Shown: positions 23,321-35,115 of the stretch, in pieces
Layout of the letters: every line of letters begins with the position of its first letter
Numbering within the stretch: the first letter of the stretch is position 1
Origin: Triatoma infestans
Lineage: Eukaryota; Arthropoda; Insecta; Hemiptera; Reduviidae
Direction of reading: 5' to 3'
Length of the DNA: 64,000 nucleotides
NCBI GenBank assembly: GCA_011037195.1
Contig: JAAEAF010006034.1
Location: 1-64,000 of the forward strand
Position numbers and translations under genes: made by a program
The notes under the pieces: model-generated
Databases searched by the model: none
What the model saw: only the letters and a program-made list of their open reading frames with translations
What the model was told of the DNA's origin: nothing

Positions 23321-25400
23321 ATGTTTTTTCCCCTAGAAAGAAGAAAATTAGAAGATTTGCAGGAAGATTTTAGCGGCCATAATAGCAGAAAGTTTTATAG
23401 GGGATTAAGAGAAGTCAGGGCTGGCTTTGACCCAAAGGTAAATCTCTGTCTTGATGAGAAAGGGGAATATGTAGGTGATAGAGAAGATATTTTAGCAAGA
23501 TGGTTAAGGTATTTTAAAAATTTGTTCGACCCTGCTGATAATGGAGGGACCGAAGTCCTTCCATGTCTATCAAGGATAGAAGAGGAAGATACCGATGTAG
23601 AGGAACCACCTAAGCTAGAAGAAGTAATGGACGTTATAAGAGCACTCAAGAATAACAAAGCTGCAGGGGAGGATGGTATACCAGCCGAATTAATCAAGTA
23701 TGCAGGCGAAGAGTTGGAAAAAGAAATTCATGGTATGATTTGGGATATTTGGACTGTTGAAAGGATGCCTGAAGGTTGGAATATTTCGATTATTCGCTCC
23801 ATTTATAAAAAAGGAAACAAGCAACAGTGTAACAGCTACCGTGGAATATCTCTCTTAAATATGGCCTACAAAATGTTCTCTGCCCTATTAATGAATAGGT
23901 TAAATAAATGGGCTGAAAAAATACTTGGAATACCAGAGTGGGTTTAGGCAACGCAGATCAACCATACACCATATCTCTTCCCTAAGAAACATGTTGGAGA
24001 AATGTTATGAGTATGATGTAACTCTCTACCACCTGTTTATCGATTTCAAACGGGCATATAGAAGAAATGAGTTGCTTCTTTGCATGAGGGATTTTGGTAT
24101 CCCGGCTAAATTAACCGCAGTCAACGGTTAACTGCGATGACTCTGCTTGACGCGAAAGGTTGTGTGAAGGTGCAGGGTTCTGTCTCGGAGAAATTCTTCT
24201 TACATAAAGGCTTACGGCAAGGGGACCCGCTATCCCCTCTACTTTCTAATCTTGCATTAGATAAGGCTACAAGAGCCATACGTACTTGCCCAAATGGCAC
24301 AATCTATAATAGGTTATGCTGACGATGATGTGCTAAGGGGAAGATCGAAGGCAACTTTGGCGGGTACATTTCAGATTTTTTTTTAATCTTGATTTCGAAG
24401 CAGCATCGAAAAATTGCTTCGCTTGAGGTTGTGTGAAGGTGCAGGGTTCTGTCTCGGAGAAATTCTTCTTACATAAATGCTTACGGCAAGGAGACCCGCT
24501 ATCCCCTCTACTTTTTAATCTTGCATTAGAAAAAGCTGCAAGAGCCATACGTACTTGCCCAAATGGCACAATCTATAATAGGTTAAGCCAACATATGGCG
24601 TACGCTGACAATGTTGTGCTAACGGGAAGATCGAAGGCAGCTTTGGCGGGTGCATTTCAGGAATTCGAAGCAGCATCGAAAAATTTAGGCCTGGTAATTA
24701 ATGAAAGAAAAACGAAGCTTATGGTCAGTACCAGACGGACCACAATACCTGAAGTGGAAGCCGTGTGCGCGGTATGAAGTGAAGGTTGGCTGCTTCAAAC
24801 ATTTAGGGGCAGTCTTGACCGAGAAAAATGAGTGTGGCATTGAAATTAGATGCAGACTAACGGCTGCAAATAGGTGTTTCTGGGCTCTTCAGAAAGTGTT
24901 AAGATTCCGTGCGCTCTCTAGGGAAGCGAAACTGGTAATATATAAGACCATTTTAAGGCCTATTGCTACGTACGCCAGCGAGACGTGGGTGATGACAAAA
25001 GAGGACACTAGAATTTTAAACGCTTGGGAAAGGAAGATCCTATGGAAGATTTTTGGTCCTATAAGGGAAGGAGAGAGGTATACAATAAGAAAAAACAGGG
25101 AATTGATGGAACTGTACCAGGATCAGGATGTAGTGGGATGGATAAAAGTGGAAGAATTAAGTTGTTGGGACATTTGGAAAGAATGGAAAATGCAAGAATT
25201 CCCAAGAAAATGTGGACTGGTCACCCTGAGGGGCTAGAAGAAGAGGAAGACCGAGACTTTTGGTTGGATGAAGTGGAGTCCGATTTGAGAAGCATCGGAA
25301 TAAGAAGGTGGTGAAGGATTGCGGAGGAGAGAGAAGAATGGCAGCGAGTGGTTGAAGAGACCAAGATCCTGCGTCGACCGTAAGGCCGAGAAAGAGGAAG
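23321..25400 (+). pseudogene. RTE-like LINE ORF2 remnant, 5'-truncated, frameshifted
   Basis: Reverse transcriptase and C-terminal region of a non-LTR retrotransposon. No endonuclease domain is left. Visible in order: KFYRGLREVRAGFDP, KNNKAAGEDGIPAEL (RT motif 0-1), NSYRGISLLNMAYK, LFIDFKRAY (catalytic aspartate), GLRQGDPLSPLL, a YADD box at 24315-24326, a second box reading YADN at 24601-24612, INERKTKLM, ILRPIATYASETW, and the C-terminal GHLERMENARIPKKM and DEVESDLRSIGIRRW. At least five frame changes and the stop after EWV near 23945 interrupt it. The RT core at 24158 onward is duplicated. The set of motifs fits the RTE-like group best, but the clade call is by eye. The 3' end is near 25395. 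Confidence 0.85.
24158..24700 (+). repeat. Tandem duplication of the LINE RT core
   Basis: The segment starting GGTTGTGTGAAGGTGCAGGG at 24158 repeats at 24427, an offset of 269 bp. The first copy has YADD but lacks about 20 bases before it and carries a T-rich insertion near 24377. The second copy is closer to a continuous frame but reads YADN. Confidence 0.9.
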
Positions 25401-26111
25401 AAATAGGAATCTTGCATTTCCGGTAAAAATTAAATTACGAAAATATGACCAAAAATGAAATACTTCCTCTACACTGATAAGATGAAAATAAAAATTCAAT
25501 GTTAAATTTAAAAAATAAAAAAGTCAAATGTAAACTAAATATTGATTGAAGTCCATTGTCATTCATTAAATATTCATCAATCATGTTTGAATAATTCATT
25601 CAAGTAGATCTCCCCGCTTGGGATCTGTACACTCTGTTCAGCGATGGAAGGAGGTAGTCATGATTTTGAGAATCCATGACTTACTAGTTCTCTCTATTAT
25701 CATATTATTGATAGATAGTTTAATTAAACAACATGATGGAGAATTTTATTATAATAATGTTTCTAATTAAACATTTAACTAAAGCACATTGTTTGTAGAA
25801 AAAAGTTTTTATAATATTTAAATTGGTGGAAAAAGAAATTTACATCTTAAAAAAAATAGAATTAAGTTGAACTAGAATTCATAATTTTCCCAGGAAAATT
25901 ATTTCTAGAATAGAAACTAATCTACATTCTAAAGCATTTCGGCGAAACTCTTTCAAATTTTTGTAACATTCACCTTAAAAAAAACGAACAAGATATTTTT
26001 CTCTTAAGAAAACTACTACAGTACTCGCTGTACTATAATATGAAGAATGTTTAAATAAAAACAATAGTTACGTTTGGCCGTTGTTAATAAAACAAACACA
26101 CATCAATCTCA
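25401..26111. other. Unassigned AT-rich DNA
   Basis: No gene or known repeat seen. Confidence 0.5.
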
Positions 26112-26540
26112 CAATGTTGATGACTGGCTGGGGCCAAAGAAAAAAAATGTTATCTTTTAAAGTTTGTTCTATCGACTTTTCGGACACCTTTAATGTCCTT
26201 CCTCAGGATATACATGAAAAAAGCAACAAAGAAAGAAAAAAAATAGAAAAATTACTATATTTAGAGAAAATTTTCCATTTTTTCTATTTATTTCAATCTT
26301 TTAGTGTTCTGTTTTCTTTTCTTTTTTATTATTATTACATTTGTGTTGGTAATATTTCGATTATTCTTCCATCATATTCTTCTATAATCTGCTCCTTCTT
26401 ACTATATATTGCAGTTTTTCTGTTTCTTTCATTGTTTTTTTTCTCATGTATATCCTGAGATAGGACAACAAAGGTATCCGAAAAGTCGATAGAACAAACT
26501 TAAACAATTTTTTCTTTGGCCCTAGCTGACCAACATTTTA
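26112..26540. mobile_element. Foldback / long-TIR non-autonomous element
   Basis: The left arm (26112-26240) and right arm (26423-26538) are inverted copies of each other over about 120 bp. GGCCAAAGAAAAAA, GTTTGTTCTATCGACTTTTC, GGATATACATGA and AACAAAGAAAGAAA-like blocks appear in both, with scattered differences. The spacer is about 180 bp, T-rich and non-coding. A decayed arm end (CGAAATATCAATAGAATAAACTT) lies nearby at about 26880-26905. No target duplication was identified. Confidence 0.75.
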
Positions 26541-28870
26541 CTGTATATATTTATTGCTTGCATTCTGGTTATATACTAGCTCTTCGTTATTACGCTTTCT
26601 AGATTAGTTATGAATTTAAATATCCTTCCACAGGTATGTTAGATTATCTTTTTCCATACAAATTTTGGCACCCCCTTTCCCCTTTTTAGGGGTCGAATTT
26701 CGAAAAATTCTCTCTAGAGTGTGTTTCTACGTTACAAGATTGTTATAGGGGATATTGTCTGTGACCTGAAAGTTCTATTGTGCCCCTTCTATGTTACAAA
26801 AAAAAAAGGAACCTATTGTTCCTAAATTTCATGTTTCTACCTTCAGTATTTTCGGCTCTGCGTTGATAAATCAGGTGTTCGAAATATCAATAGAATAAAC
26901 TTGTAAAAGTGTTTATTTGGTGTCAGACAAATTAATTGCAAATAAGGAAGATTGTTTAAGGTGTAAATTGAAAAGTAATTTATGCATGTTTTAACAATTC
27001 ATGAGAGATACGTCATAGTGTTTCGGTTGCTAGGATACCTACAAAGCAACAGAGCAAGAGAGAGAGAGAGAGAGACAGACCTGATTATGGCATAAACAAA
27101 GCAATAATAATCAAGCGCAATCAGTATATGCTGCATACTGAAACATATTCAGAATTACATGTAAACAAAGATGTAAACTAACTATGTCAGACAGACACAC
27201 AAACATATAATTATGTTTACTAACATAATTAAATAGTTGAAGATATTTTGGCTGATTTTATATTATGAGGTAGGATTTGTTGGCTAGTATAATAGTTTGT
27301 TTTGTATGTCTATGTGAATGTTATGGTTATATAAGGAAGGCTGGCTAAGAAAGTTTCTAGTAGAAGGGAGTTACTTATTTAACTTCCATTGTATAAATAA
27401 CTGCTATCAACTTCTTCAAACTTTCAGCTCATTGTACTTGATATCATATTATAACAGGAGTTATTATCAAAATTATCTCCAACAATCTTAATAATATATA
27501 ATTTCTTAATGGCTTAATCACAAATTAATACTATTCATGTAAGTGTTATTGCAAAAGAAAACAATTCTAATTATCGACTTTCATTTAAGGCAATTATTAA
27601 GAGATATTTTCTTTAACCAGGCGACATTTATTAAACATTTAGAAGAAGTACGTGTAAATAACATTTGGTGGGCATTACACTTATTTACCTCAATGTAATA
27701 GATATGTAAGGCAAAGCATGAATAAGCGGTTTAAATCCCAAAGTTCCCCAGAAACTTTAAAATCAATTTGTTTACTTTACCTTATAACTAGGAAGAGGAA
27801 ATATTGCGACCTTATCAAATTTTCGAAATTGAGTTTTCACCGAAAATTTCAGAACTATGAAAATACTTCGCTGTCAATGAGCAAACAACTCAAAAACGTG
27901 CAGTTCAATTGTACACTTTGTAAAAACTAGAAATTGGATTTCGCAGCATAAGCATGAAAATCTCATTTCATTAAAATGAATTTTCATCATGGATTGCTTT
28001 CATGTTTTAAAAAGGAAGCTAGTGACAAGAGGGAAGGAAGAAAATATATTATAAATACAATTCAATTTCATTAACGCATTTTTTTATTTTTTTTTTACCA
28101 AATGGACTTTTATGGGGCATTAAAGTAGAGCAAAGAAATGAGGGGGGCTCAGTAATCTACAATGTTTTTATTTCCACCACTTAGAGAGTTCTTGAGCAGT
28201 AGTAGGTCTTTCTTCTTTCCTTCTAACTTCTTGAGAAAATGGTAATGAATATTAAGACAGACGAACTCCCCTTTTTTTTATTCTCTCTCTCTCTCCCTGT
28301 GTTAATTAAATGATGTAGATTTAATGCTGCTACTGATGATGATGCAGACAAGTAGAAGAAGTACTCCAGGATGAGCGCTCTCAGGATGGAGTAAATTATT
28401 CTATGGGTTCTTTTACTAACACTCGCAGTCTTGTTGAGTGGAAAGGATAGAGCAAGGAGTGAGATAGAAAGAGAATGGAGTAGAAGGCCTTGGGATTAGT
28501 TTTAAGACAGCAAAGGCTGGGACACATAGTTTTTTTTGGGGAGGGGAGGAGATGTTGGGTAAAAAGGAGGGGAGTAAATGGTGTTGGAAGGAAGAAGCTA
28601 CTTGGCTTTTGTAAAATGTTGAAGTCTTGTATTTTATGAGCGTAATAAGTATGGAAATGAGAGTGTGGAAGTGAAAGAGAGTGTGGGGAGAAAGTATGCT
28701 AAGGCTAGCCAGCTAGATTAAAGGTATTAGATGTTGGAACACTGTATGGGTAGGGATAACAGTTGATAGTGGGGAGTCGAAAAAAAAGTAGCGGTGGGGG
28801 CTGGTTAAAAACAGGAATGAGGGGGGTTAATATTTACAAACTAACCCAGCCGTGTATAATACAGATATAT
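26541..28870. other. Unassigned DNA with a Rep-B fragment and a microsatellite
   Basis: GA repeat at about 27057-27075. Forward Rep-B edge at 27800-27930 (ATTGCGACCTTATCAAATTT, GAAATTGAGTTTTCACCGAA, AACAACTCAAAAACGTGCAG). A purine-rich block at 28370-28830 is not recognised. Confidence 0.5.
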
Positions 28871-29840
28871 TTTTAACTTTCTCTTATTCCTGTAATAAGG
28901 TTTCCTCTTATTTCTGATCGTGACAAATTTTCGAAGTATGTTTACAACGGAATTAAATATTTTGAGCTTCCTAGAGTACGGAAGTAATAGTTTTAGCAAA
29001 TCGTCTACCTCTGTTTGAACAAAACATCTCAAAAACACAAGAAGCTCAAACTTGGCGGTCCGTTTATAAACAAAGCACCTGATAAGTTTCATTCAAAACG
29101 CATCAGCCGGAAATTTAATTTTTAATAATAGGTTTTTTTTTTTTTTTTTTTCAGTTTTCATGTATTCGCAATTTTCTCAAAATTAGGTCCAATGATTTTC
29201 TTTAAACTTCGTATACTATCAAAGATTAAATGTCTATCACTTTTATTTGTAACGATTTTCTAGGAAAAATCTATTATTTTCTCTTACTGCTATAAGAGGA
29301 AGTATTACGATCGTGTTAAATTTTCAAATTCGAGTTTTAACCGGAAATATACACTTTTAAGAAATTAATTTGTGTTTGTGTGTGTATAGTTAGCATAACT
29401 CAAAAAGGAAAGTTTAAAGTTGATATTTAGTTTGTGCTGCTATCTGTGAACTTGACGATAAGTTTTAACCGGAAGTACCGCTTTACTGGATGGACTTTTC
29501 AGTTTCATATTTTCTAGAAAAAGAATCCAACGATTTTCTATAAACCTTCCTATATGCATTACACCCATATAGGGCTATAACTTTTATTTAAACAAATTTC
29601 TTTTCTGGGAAAATTAATTTAAGAGAGTTTTTAGGTGTTTATTACACGACTCAACTATCTATATAATACGAATATAAACTCATCTAAGTACAATAAAATG
29701 GGTTGATAAAAATCTTAATTTTGGATAAAATAAGTTGACTGAAAGTACAACTTTAAAAAACTTTCTTGTTTTAATTTTCTGCAATTTTCTCCATAAATAC
29801 AACAACGGGTTCATTTAAATTTGGTATCCTAATATAATGG
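28871..29840 (+). repeat. Two Rep-B copies head to tail
   Basis: The first copy, about 28871-29280, holds the landmarks from GATCGTGACAAATTTTCGAA to CACTTTTATTTGTAACGATT. A hairpin-like join (TTTTCTCTTACTGCTATAAG, then AGGAAGTATTACGATCGTG) leads into the second copy, 29285-29840, with TTTTAACCGGAAATATACAC, CTCAAAAAGGAAAGTTTAAA, GGAAGTACCGCTTTACTGGA and CAACGATTTTCTATAAACCT. Neither copy codes for protein. Confidence 0.75.
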
Positions 29841-30110
29841 GGTTGATGAAGGAGAGAAATGGTCTGGTTTGAATGAACAAACAAAATATGGCTAACACTG
29901 TATAATGTAAAAAGTGACACAGACTTTACACTTAAAATGGTAGAGTGGTGAAGGGTAAGGTGAATGGCACGTTGTGACTGGCGAGTGAACTCTGTTGTAT
30001 ATCTATCTCCCGTCGCTGCATTTATGCAGTTTCTCCCACTGTAGTCCGAGAGAGTGGTCCTGTCATTTTTGTTTTTCTTTCTCTGCTAGGATCCTCTCTT
30101 TGGATCCTAA
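29835..30110 (+). repeat. Rep-A dispersed repeat
   Basis: Forward copy with GTTGATGAAGGAGAGAAATG, GGCACGTTGTGACTGGCGAG, ATCTCCCGTCGCTGCATTTA, TTTCTCCCACTGTAGTCCGA and the GGATCCTCTCTTTGGATCCT end. It abuts the preceding Rep-B copy. Confidence 0.8.
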
Positions 30111-30267
30111 CTACGTATGTATAGACCAATCGCTTTTGTTTGAAATTTTTTTTCCGAAAAAAATAACATTTTAAGATGGTTATGGAGGGGCTGTAAGTTC
30201 ATGCTCCCTCAAAAAATATTATAATTTGCAATATGTCCGCAAATTGCAATGCTGGATGAACTGAACT

Positions 30268-30415
30268 GAACCCGGCCAGGAACAACATAACTATGCATGA
30301 TGGTACGACGGATACAATCCCAGATAAAAATTACAAGTTGCAGATAGTTTGACAATTATAATTATGTAAATTCGAGTAAGAGAGAGTCGTGCGATTGTTT
30401 CACACCAGATTTTTT
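30268..30415 (+). repeat. Rep-C-like and Rep-D fragments
   Basis: CCGGCCAGGAACAACATAAC followed by TATGCATGATG (30272-30303) matches 398-432, but the hammerhead-like core upstream is lost. A Rep-D copy follows at about 30350-30415 (TCGAGTAAGAGAGAGTCGTG, TTTCACACCAGATTTTTTTT). Confidence 0.55.
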
Positions 30416-30670
30416 TTGTCTCTAATAACCATCATCATCAACATTATCATCTTACTAATTTGATCCTCTTCTACCGCACAGACAATGTCCGAGGCTTTCC
30501 AAAGTTTCCTCCACTCCAAATATATTAAAGCAATACCAACACATATTAGAATTACAAAAAAAACACAATTCAAGAAAAATCAGTTAATCGAAAGTGCGAC
30601 TTCCACAGTGTACGTTTGGGAATTTGAGGGGGGGAGAGTGATCTTCTTGATAACTACAACGATTTTCATT

Positions 30671-31783
30671 TTTGTTTTTACATTTTTATTGATTTTTACA
30701 ACTGCGCAATTTACATGCAACAAGTAAAAATAGATAACGTGCGAGTTATGTGTACATTGGCTGAAGGCCGCGGCACACGACCTGATTGATCTACGTGAAC
30801 GACTGTCATCCAGCGATGGCAGCCACAATAAACCATCAAGAATGGAGTATCAAAATTGTCCTACAAGACAGCCGATTACGTAAGCAGATGATCGCTAGGC
30901 CATCGTCGTCGTGATGGGTTAGAGGGGAGAGTTGTGGTTGAGAGCGCTGGGATAAGTGGATTTGAATGAGAGGATAATTGGGAATGGAACTTTAGATAAC
31001 GCGACTTGGCTATCGCAGAAACGAAGGGAATTTTTAGGTCGTTATGGATGGTGTGATTGGAAACGTAGACGGGAGCACTGACTATGGTGCGAAGGATTTT
31101 GGATTGTAGGGATGAATGCGATAAAGGTTTGTATGTCTGGCTGTCCCATATAGTTCGATTCCGTAAGTCCAAATAGGGGCTAATAGAGAGTAATATAGTT
31201 GTCGTTTGTTATGTAATGTAAGTTTCGAATGTTTGTCTATAAGTTTTTTTTGGTATTTTATATCTGTTATTCAGTTCAGTTCTTTTTAGTCGAGTATGGG
31301 GATTCCAGGTTAGTCGTTTGTCAAGATTGAGACCAAGGTAACGAACTTTTGTGACGGGAGGTAGAGAAATGTGGTTGAAATATATAGGAGGAAGGGTTTT
31401 TCGATTTAATGTGAAGACTATGCAATTAGATTTGAGTTGATTCATCTTTATTCTCCACTTTCTGAGCCACGGTTCAAGGATGTTGAGATGGGATTGAAGA
31501 TGTCTAGCTGACATGACGGGATCATTATGAGGGGATAGGATGCCCTTATCGTCAGCGAAGGTGAAGGTGACAGTATCAGAATGTAGTGGGAGGTCAGCAG
31601 TATATACTGTGTAAAGTAGGGGAGCGAGTATGCTTCCTTGTGGACCGCCTGCGTGAATAGGAAATATGGGAGAAAATGAGGCTCCTTGGACAACCATGAA
31701 ATGGCGATCGGCAAGATATGATTTGAGGATGAGGTAATAACTAACTGGAAGGAAGGATGCCCTTAAGTTAAACCCGGAAGCGA
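30671..31783 (-). mobile_element. 5'-truncated Jockey-clade LINE with 12-bp target duplication
   Basis: ACGATTTTCATT occurs at 30659-30670 and 31784-31795, exactly flanking the insert. On the minus strand the insert begins inside the RT gene, runs through its stop, then a 3' UTR of about 200 bp ending in an A-rich tail (CAATAAAAATGTAAAAACAA). These are the marks of target-primed reverse transcription with 5' truncation. Confidence 0.93.
30876..31783 (-). pseudogene. Jockey LINE reverse transcriptase, C-terminal part
   Basis: One frame interrupted by an in-frame TAA at 31209-31211. Seen: AGGPQGSILAPLLYTVYTAD (RT motif B; the family usually has a variant of this), FTFADDKG with the catalytic FADD, WLRKWRIKMNQLKS (thumb), YLGLNLDKRLTW, then, beyond the TAA, LRNRTIWDSQTY and YVSNHTIHNDLKIPFV as in Jockey C-termini. 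The endonuclease, ORF1 and the first RT motifs are absent because the copy is 5'-truncated, so it cannot move by itself. Clade call from motif wording, fairly confident. Confidence 0.88.
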
Positions 31784-31904
31784 CGATTTTCATTAAACTT
31801 GGAATACTTACTACACAAAATATAAATCTAACACTTTTATTTGAAACATTTACTTGTACAAAAATTGTACGTTGGGCTTTAGTTTATACTGCCGTAACAA
31901 AGCT

Positions 31905-32100
31905 ACAGATTGGGGAAGGATTGGCTTAGTGATAGTGCGGAGATGCCGGTTTCGAATCATGCAGTGCTAGCCTTAGAGTTTTCTCTTCTTAGGATCCTTA
32001 ATAGCTCACTGTCCGGTGATGGGCAGTGTTGTCTGTAACTATAGAACATTACTTGGAGGCAGACAGTGCACTATCTCCTAAAAGAATAAATAAAAAAAAT
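31905..32100 (+). repeat. Possible tRNA-derived SINE
   Basis: TTGGCTTAGTGATAGT resembles an A box and GGTTTCGAATC (31948-31958) a B box, but they are only 26 bases apart, so part of the head is missing. A body of about 130 bp with GGTGATGGGCAGTGTTGTCT and GGCAGACAGTGCACTATC (complementary segments) ends in AATAAATAAAAAAAA. Confidence 0.4.
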
Positions 32101-33329
32101 TATGACTTGGCGATGTACAGGTATAATCTCCACCATCTTTATTATGTAATTCAAGTTTAGTAAACATTCTAAGATTGTAGGAAACTTTGTCAATTAAAAT
32201 TGTTATAAATGCAACAAAAGAACATGTAAGTGTTTCATACAGATGTTTCTTTCTTTTTTTCTTAAGGCCAAGTGATTGGGGGAGGGGGGAATTCGCAAGA
32301 GAAAACGCCCACCACCTGAAACACTAATTTGTTTTTCCTGACCCGAGCAAAGTCTACATATTTCGCGAGATGTTTGGCCATTTTTGTAGTTATGGTTGTA
32401 CATTAGAATATTAGAATATACAATGTGGTACAATATACAATGGTAAATAATTTGCTTTCTAGCACGGCCAATTCCAGTTTTTTCATTTTGTATTCGTTAT
32501 CACACATGTACACGCACCCTCTCTACGCCCATATTGCGTAACTTCAATTTCCCCGCTCTTCTTCTTTTTTTTTTAATTTAATCGAAGTAACAGCTGAAGA
32601 AAGGGGCAACAGAAGTATATTTTAAACTTGCCCTTCTAATGAAAAACCATACATATTAAACATTTTATTTTTATTGATTCATAAATATGGATTTTTGGCA
32701 GAAGGAAAGAATGGTAAAAGAAAATTGGGTCTCTAATTAAAAAACAAGTGGCAGATATTAGCAATTAAAAACATTCATGCCAAAATTTGTACTTCCACCT
32801 GACATTGCCAATTTAAACACGTTAGCTTTACTTTCTCCTTTTGTTTTCTTTTACTCTTGTTTTTAATAAACGTTTAACACAACTGTAATTCGAAACTTTG
32901 TATTCCGGGACTTTCAGTTGTAGATGGAGAATATTTAGACCCATATTCGTACTTTGCTTCGTCCTTTTTGAATTACTTCCTGTAAACTTCTTGATTGTGT
33001 AGGATATCTTTATAGGTAATGCCTAGAATGGCGGTAGTATTGTGACTTTTTGACAAATTTCCCTCTTTAAGAAGGTTTTCAGGGCAACTTTAAAGAATAA
33101 TCATACAGGGAACTTAGGAACTCTGAAGAAGAATGGCTAGACAATTTACCTCGACAAAGTACTTTATATAACAAGGTAACATCTATCATTATAAAATGGC
33201 TTCTAGAACTTATAGATTGGCTCTAGTGTGCAGCAATCTAGAGCCAATTGTCTGAGTCCAATGCCATTAGAACAATCTAACGAGGGCTAATCCGAGATAT
33301 GATATATCGGTAAGCCTAGGTAAGCTAGC
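32101..33329. other. Unassigned AT-rich DNA
   Basis: No gene recognised. A perfect 11-bp inverted repeat (ATTGGCTCTAG / CTAGAGCCAAT) lies at 33216-33248. The 76-codon frame at 32203-32433 on the minus strand is of no known family. Confidence 0.5.
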
Positions 33330-33625
33330 CAGGCCTTTCTAGCAGAACTAGATGCAATAATTAACTGTGCTGCTGAGATAAAAGACAAGGGACTACATAA
33401 TTCCAGGAGTCATTATTTTCTCAGACAACCAGGTTCTCTATAAGTCAATTCAAGACAGGTGTGGGGTTGCATGGACATTCCCACGAAAATTAGTAGGCAA
33501 AATAAGTTATTCTAGTCTAGATGCCCAGGCATTCAGGGAATAAGGGCAACGAGGCGGCAGACGAACTGGCTCGGAAGACATTGCATTTGGCACCGCAAGA
33601 TGCCTCATTAGTGCAGCCATCAAAG
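33330..33625 (+). pseudogene. LINE RNase H domain relic
   Basis: Too broken for a long frame. In shifting frames it shows AELDAI (RNase H glutamate), IIFSDNQVLYKSIQ (aspartate), then a PG..G turn and GNEAADELARKT (last aspartate), in the order and spacing of RNase H domains of I-clade LINEs. At least two frame changes are needed. It is not a copy of the 54-61 kb LINE, because the wording differs. RT and endonuclease sequence is absent. Confidence 0.65.
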
Positions 33626-33649
33626 CATGTATTCAAAAAATTAATTTTC

Positions 33650-33840
33650 TTAGCAAAATGTTTCAAATAAAAATATTAGGATATTCGTGTATAAAGGCTT
33701 TATAAAAAATGTGTAAGCGAGCCTTAAAGAAAATCGTTGAAATCGATTTCAGGATAGTCGCAAGAAAACAAAAAAAAATGTTATTTCCGGTGAAATCTCA
33801 ATTTCGACAATTCGACATGATCTCAATATTATTTCCTGTT
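33650..33840 (-). repeat. Rep-B fragment, minus orientation
   Basis: TGTTTCAAATAAAAATATTA, AAAGAAAATCGTTGAAATCG, TTATTTCCGGTGAAATCTCA and CGACATGATCTCAATATTAT follow the family order on this strand. Confidence 0.6.
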
Positions 33841-34629
33841 TCAGCAAGCAGTGAAGGAAAGTAATAAAAATAAAATGGAAACAAATATCTAAACAGCTGC
33901 CTGTATTACCGGTTGGTTCCATACCACCAATATGTAAACATATAGAATTGTAAAATGTACAGAGGTTTTTCGCGTAATAAATGGAATTTGTACTATAAAT
34001 AACATAGAAATATGGGTAGCCATACGAACCGTCTAAATCGTACAACACCATATAAATAACGAGATCATGTAGGCACAGACCAATATTGTTGGGCATATTT
34101 CTTTTATCTTCCAGTAGAGAGCACTATATACACCACCTACACGTATCATAAAGACAGACAAACAACCAAAGAAACACCTCCTTTATTATTGTATATTTGT
34201 ATAAAACTAGAAGAGTTACACGAGCACACACGACTTTCTCTTACAGCAGTTTACAGAGCTGTAATTGACCAGTTTACAGAGCTGTAATTGACCAGTTTCT
34301 TCAAACTTATAATTTTTACTAAATGTTTGTCTTCAATTTTACATCAACTGGAGAATCGAAATTTAATAAAATTACTTTTTTGAGGAAAGTATAAGATCCT
34401 CCCTCCCTCAAACGTTTTTTAATAAATTTTTCCAAAAAAAGATTCAAGCACAACTATTGGTTTTCTTCTATTCTTAGTTTATTGAAATCCGTCGGTATTT
34501 TCCTAGAGAAATTTGTGAAAAACTGAAAGATACTGTTCAGGAAAAAACAAAATTTTGGTTAACCAACATTCTTCAAACTCGAAATTTCGACCTCATTTCA
34601 TTGTAATTAAAAATTTGAAGATGATAAGA
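33841..34629. other. Unassigned DNA with a 23-bp tandem duplication
   Basis: AGTTTACAGAGCTGTAATTG plus ACC occurs twice head to tail at 34248-34270 and 34271-34293. A Rep-D-like edge (CGACTTTCTCTTAC) precedes it. The remainder has weak Rep-B-like phrases only. Confidence 0.6.
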
Positions 34630-35115
34630 TTTTGTAATAAACTAAAATGGCACTTTAGAGGAGAGCTTAACACCTTTTAGGAGCACTTAACTTAAAAAAA
34701 AAAAAGAAGAGATAAGAAGAAGCCCACCCCTTCCCCAAAAGCCCACTTAATTGAATTTTCCCAAACAAATGTTTCAAATAACAATTGTAGATCGTCGTAT
34801 GCGTAATTGACACCAAATTTAAGGAAAATCGTTGTAGCCTTTTTCGAGAAAATTGCAAAAAAGTGAAAAAAATCATTGAGTAAAGTGGTAATTTCGATTG
34901 AGGAATTTTGACAAATAACATATTGTCGGATCCCATTGTGATATCTAAACGGAATATCAAGTTTGAACTTTCTGCAATTTTTCGTTTTTGAGCTGTGCTC
35001 TTCACATACATACACACACTCAGACCATTTTCTAAAAACCACTTATTGGTCTCAGGGGACCTCAAAACGGATATTTCCGGTGTAAACTCGAAAATTTGAT
35101 CCGATTACAATACTA

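Larger units (their letters stand above)
30480..31870 (+). repeat. Rep-B copy split by a Jockey LINE
   Basis: The left piece at about 30560-30670 has GTTAATCGAAAGTGCGACTT and ACGATTTTCATT. The right piece at 31784-31870 starts again at ACGATTTTCATT and continues AAACTTGGAATACTTACTAC and CTTTTATTTGAAACATTTAC. Removing the LINE and one 12-bp repeat gives a normal Rep-B order. Confidence 0.75.

Noticed and set aside
28871..29840. Rep-B as a Helitron
   Set aside because: The edge TCTCTTACT recalls a Helitron 5' end, but no 3' hairpin followed by CTRR was found and hairpins occur at the wrong end.
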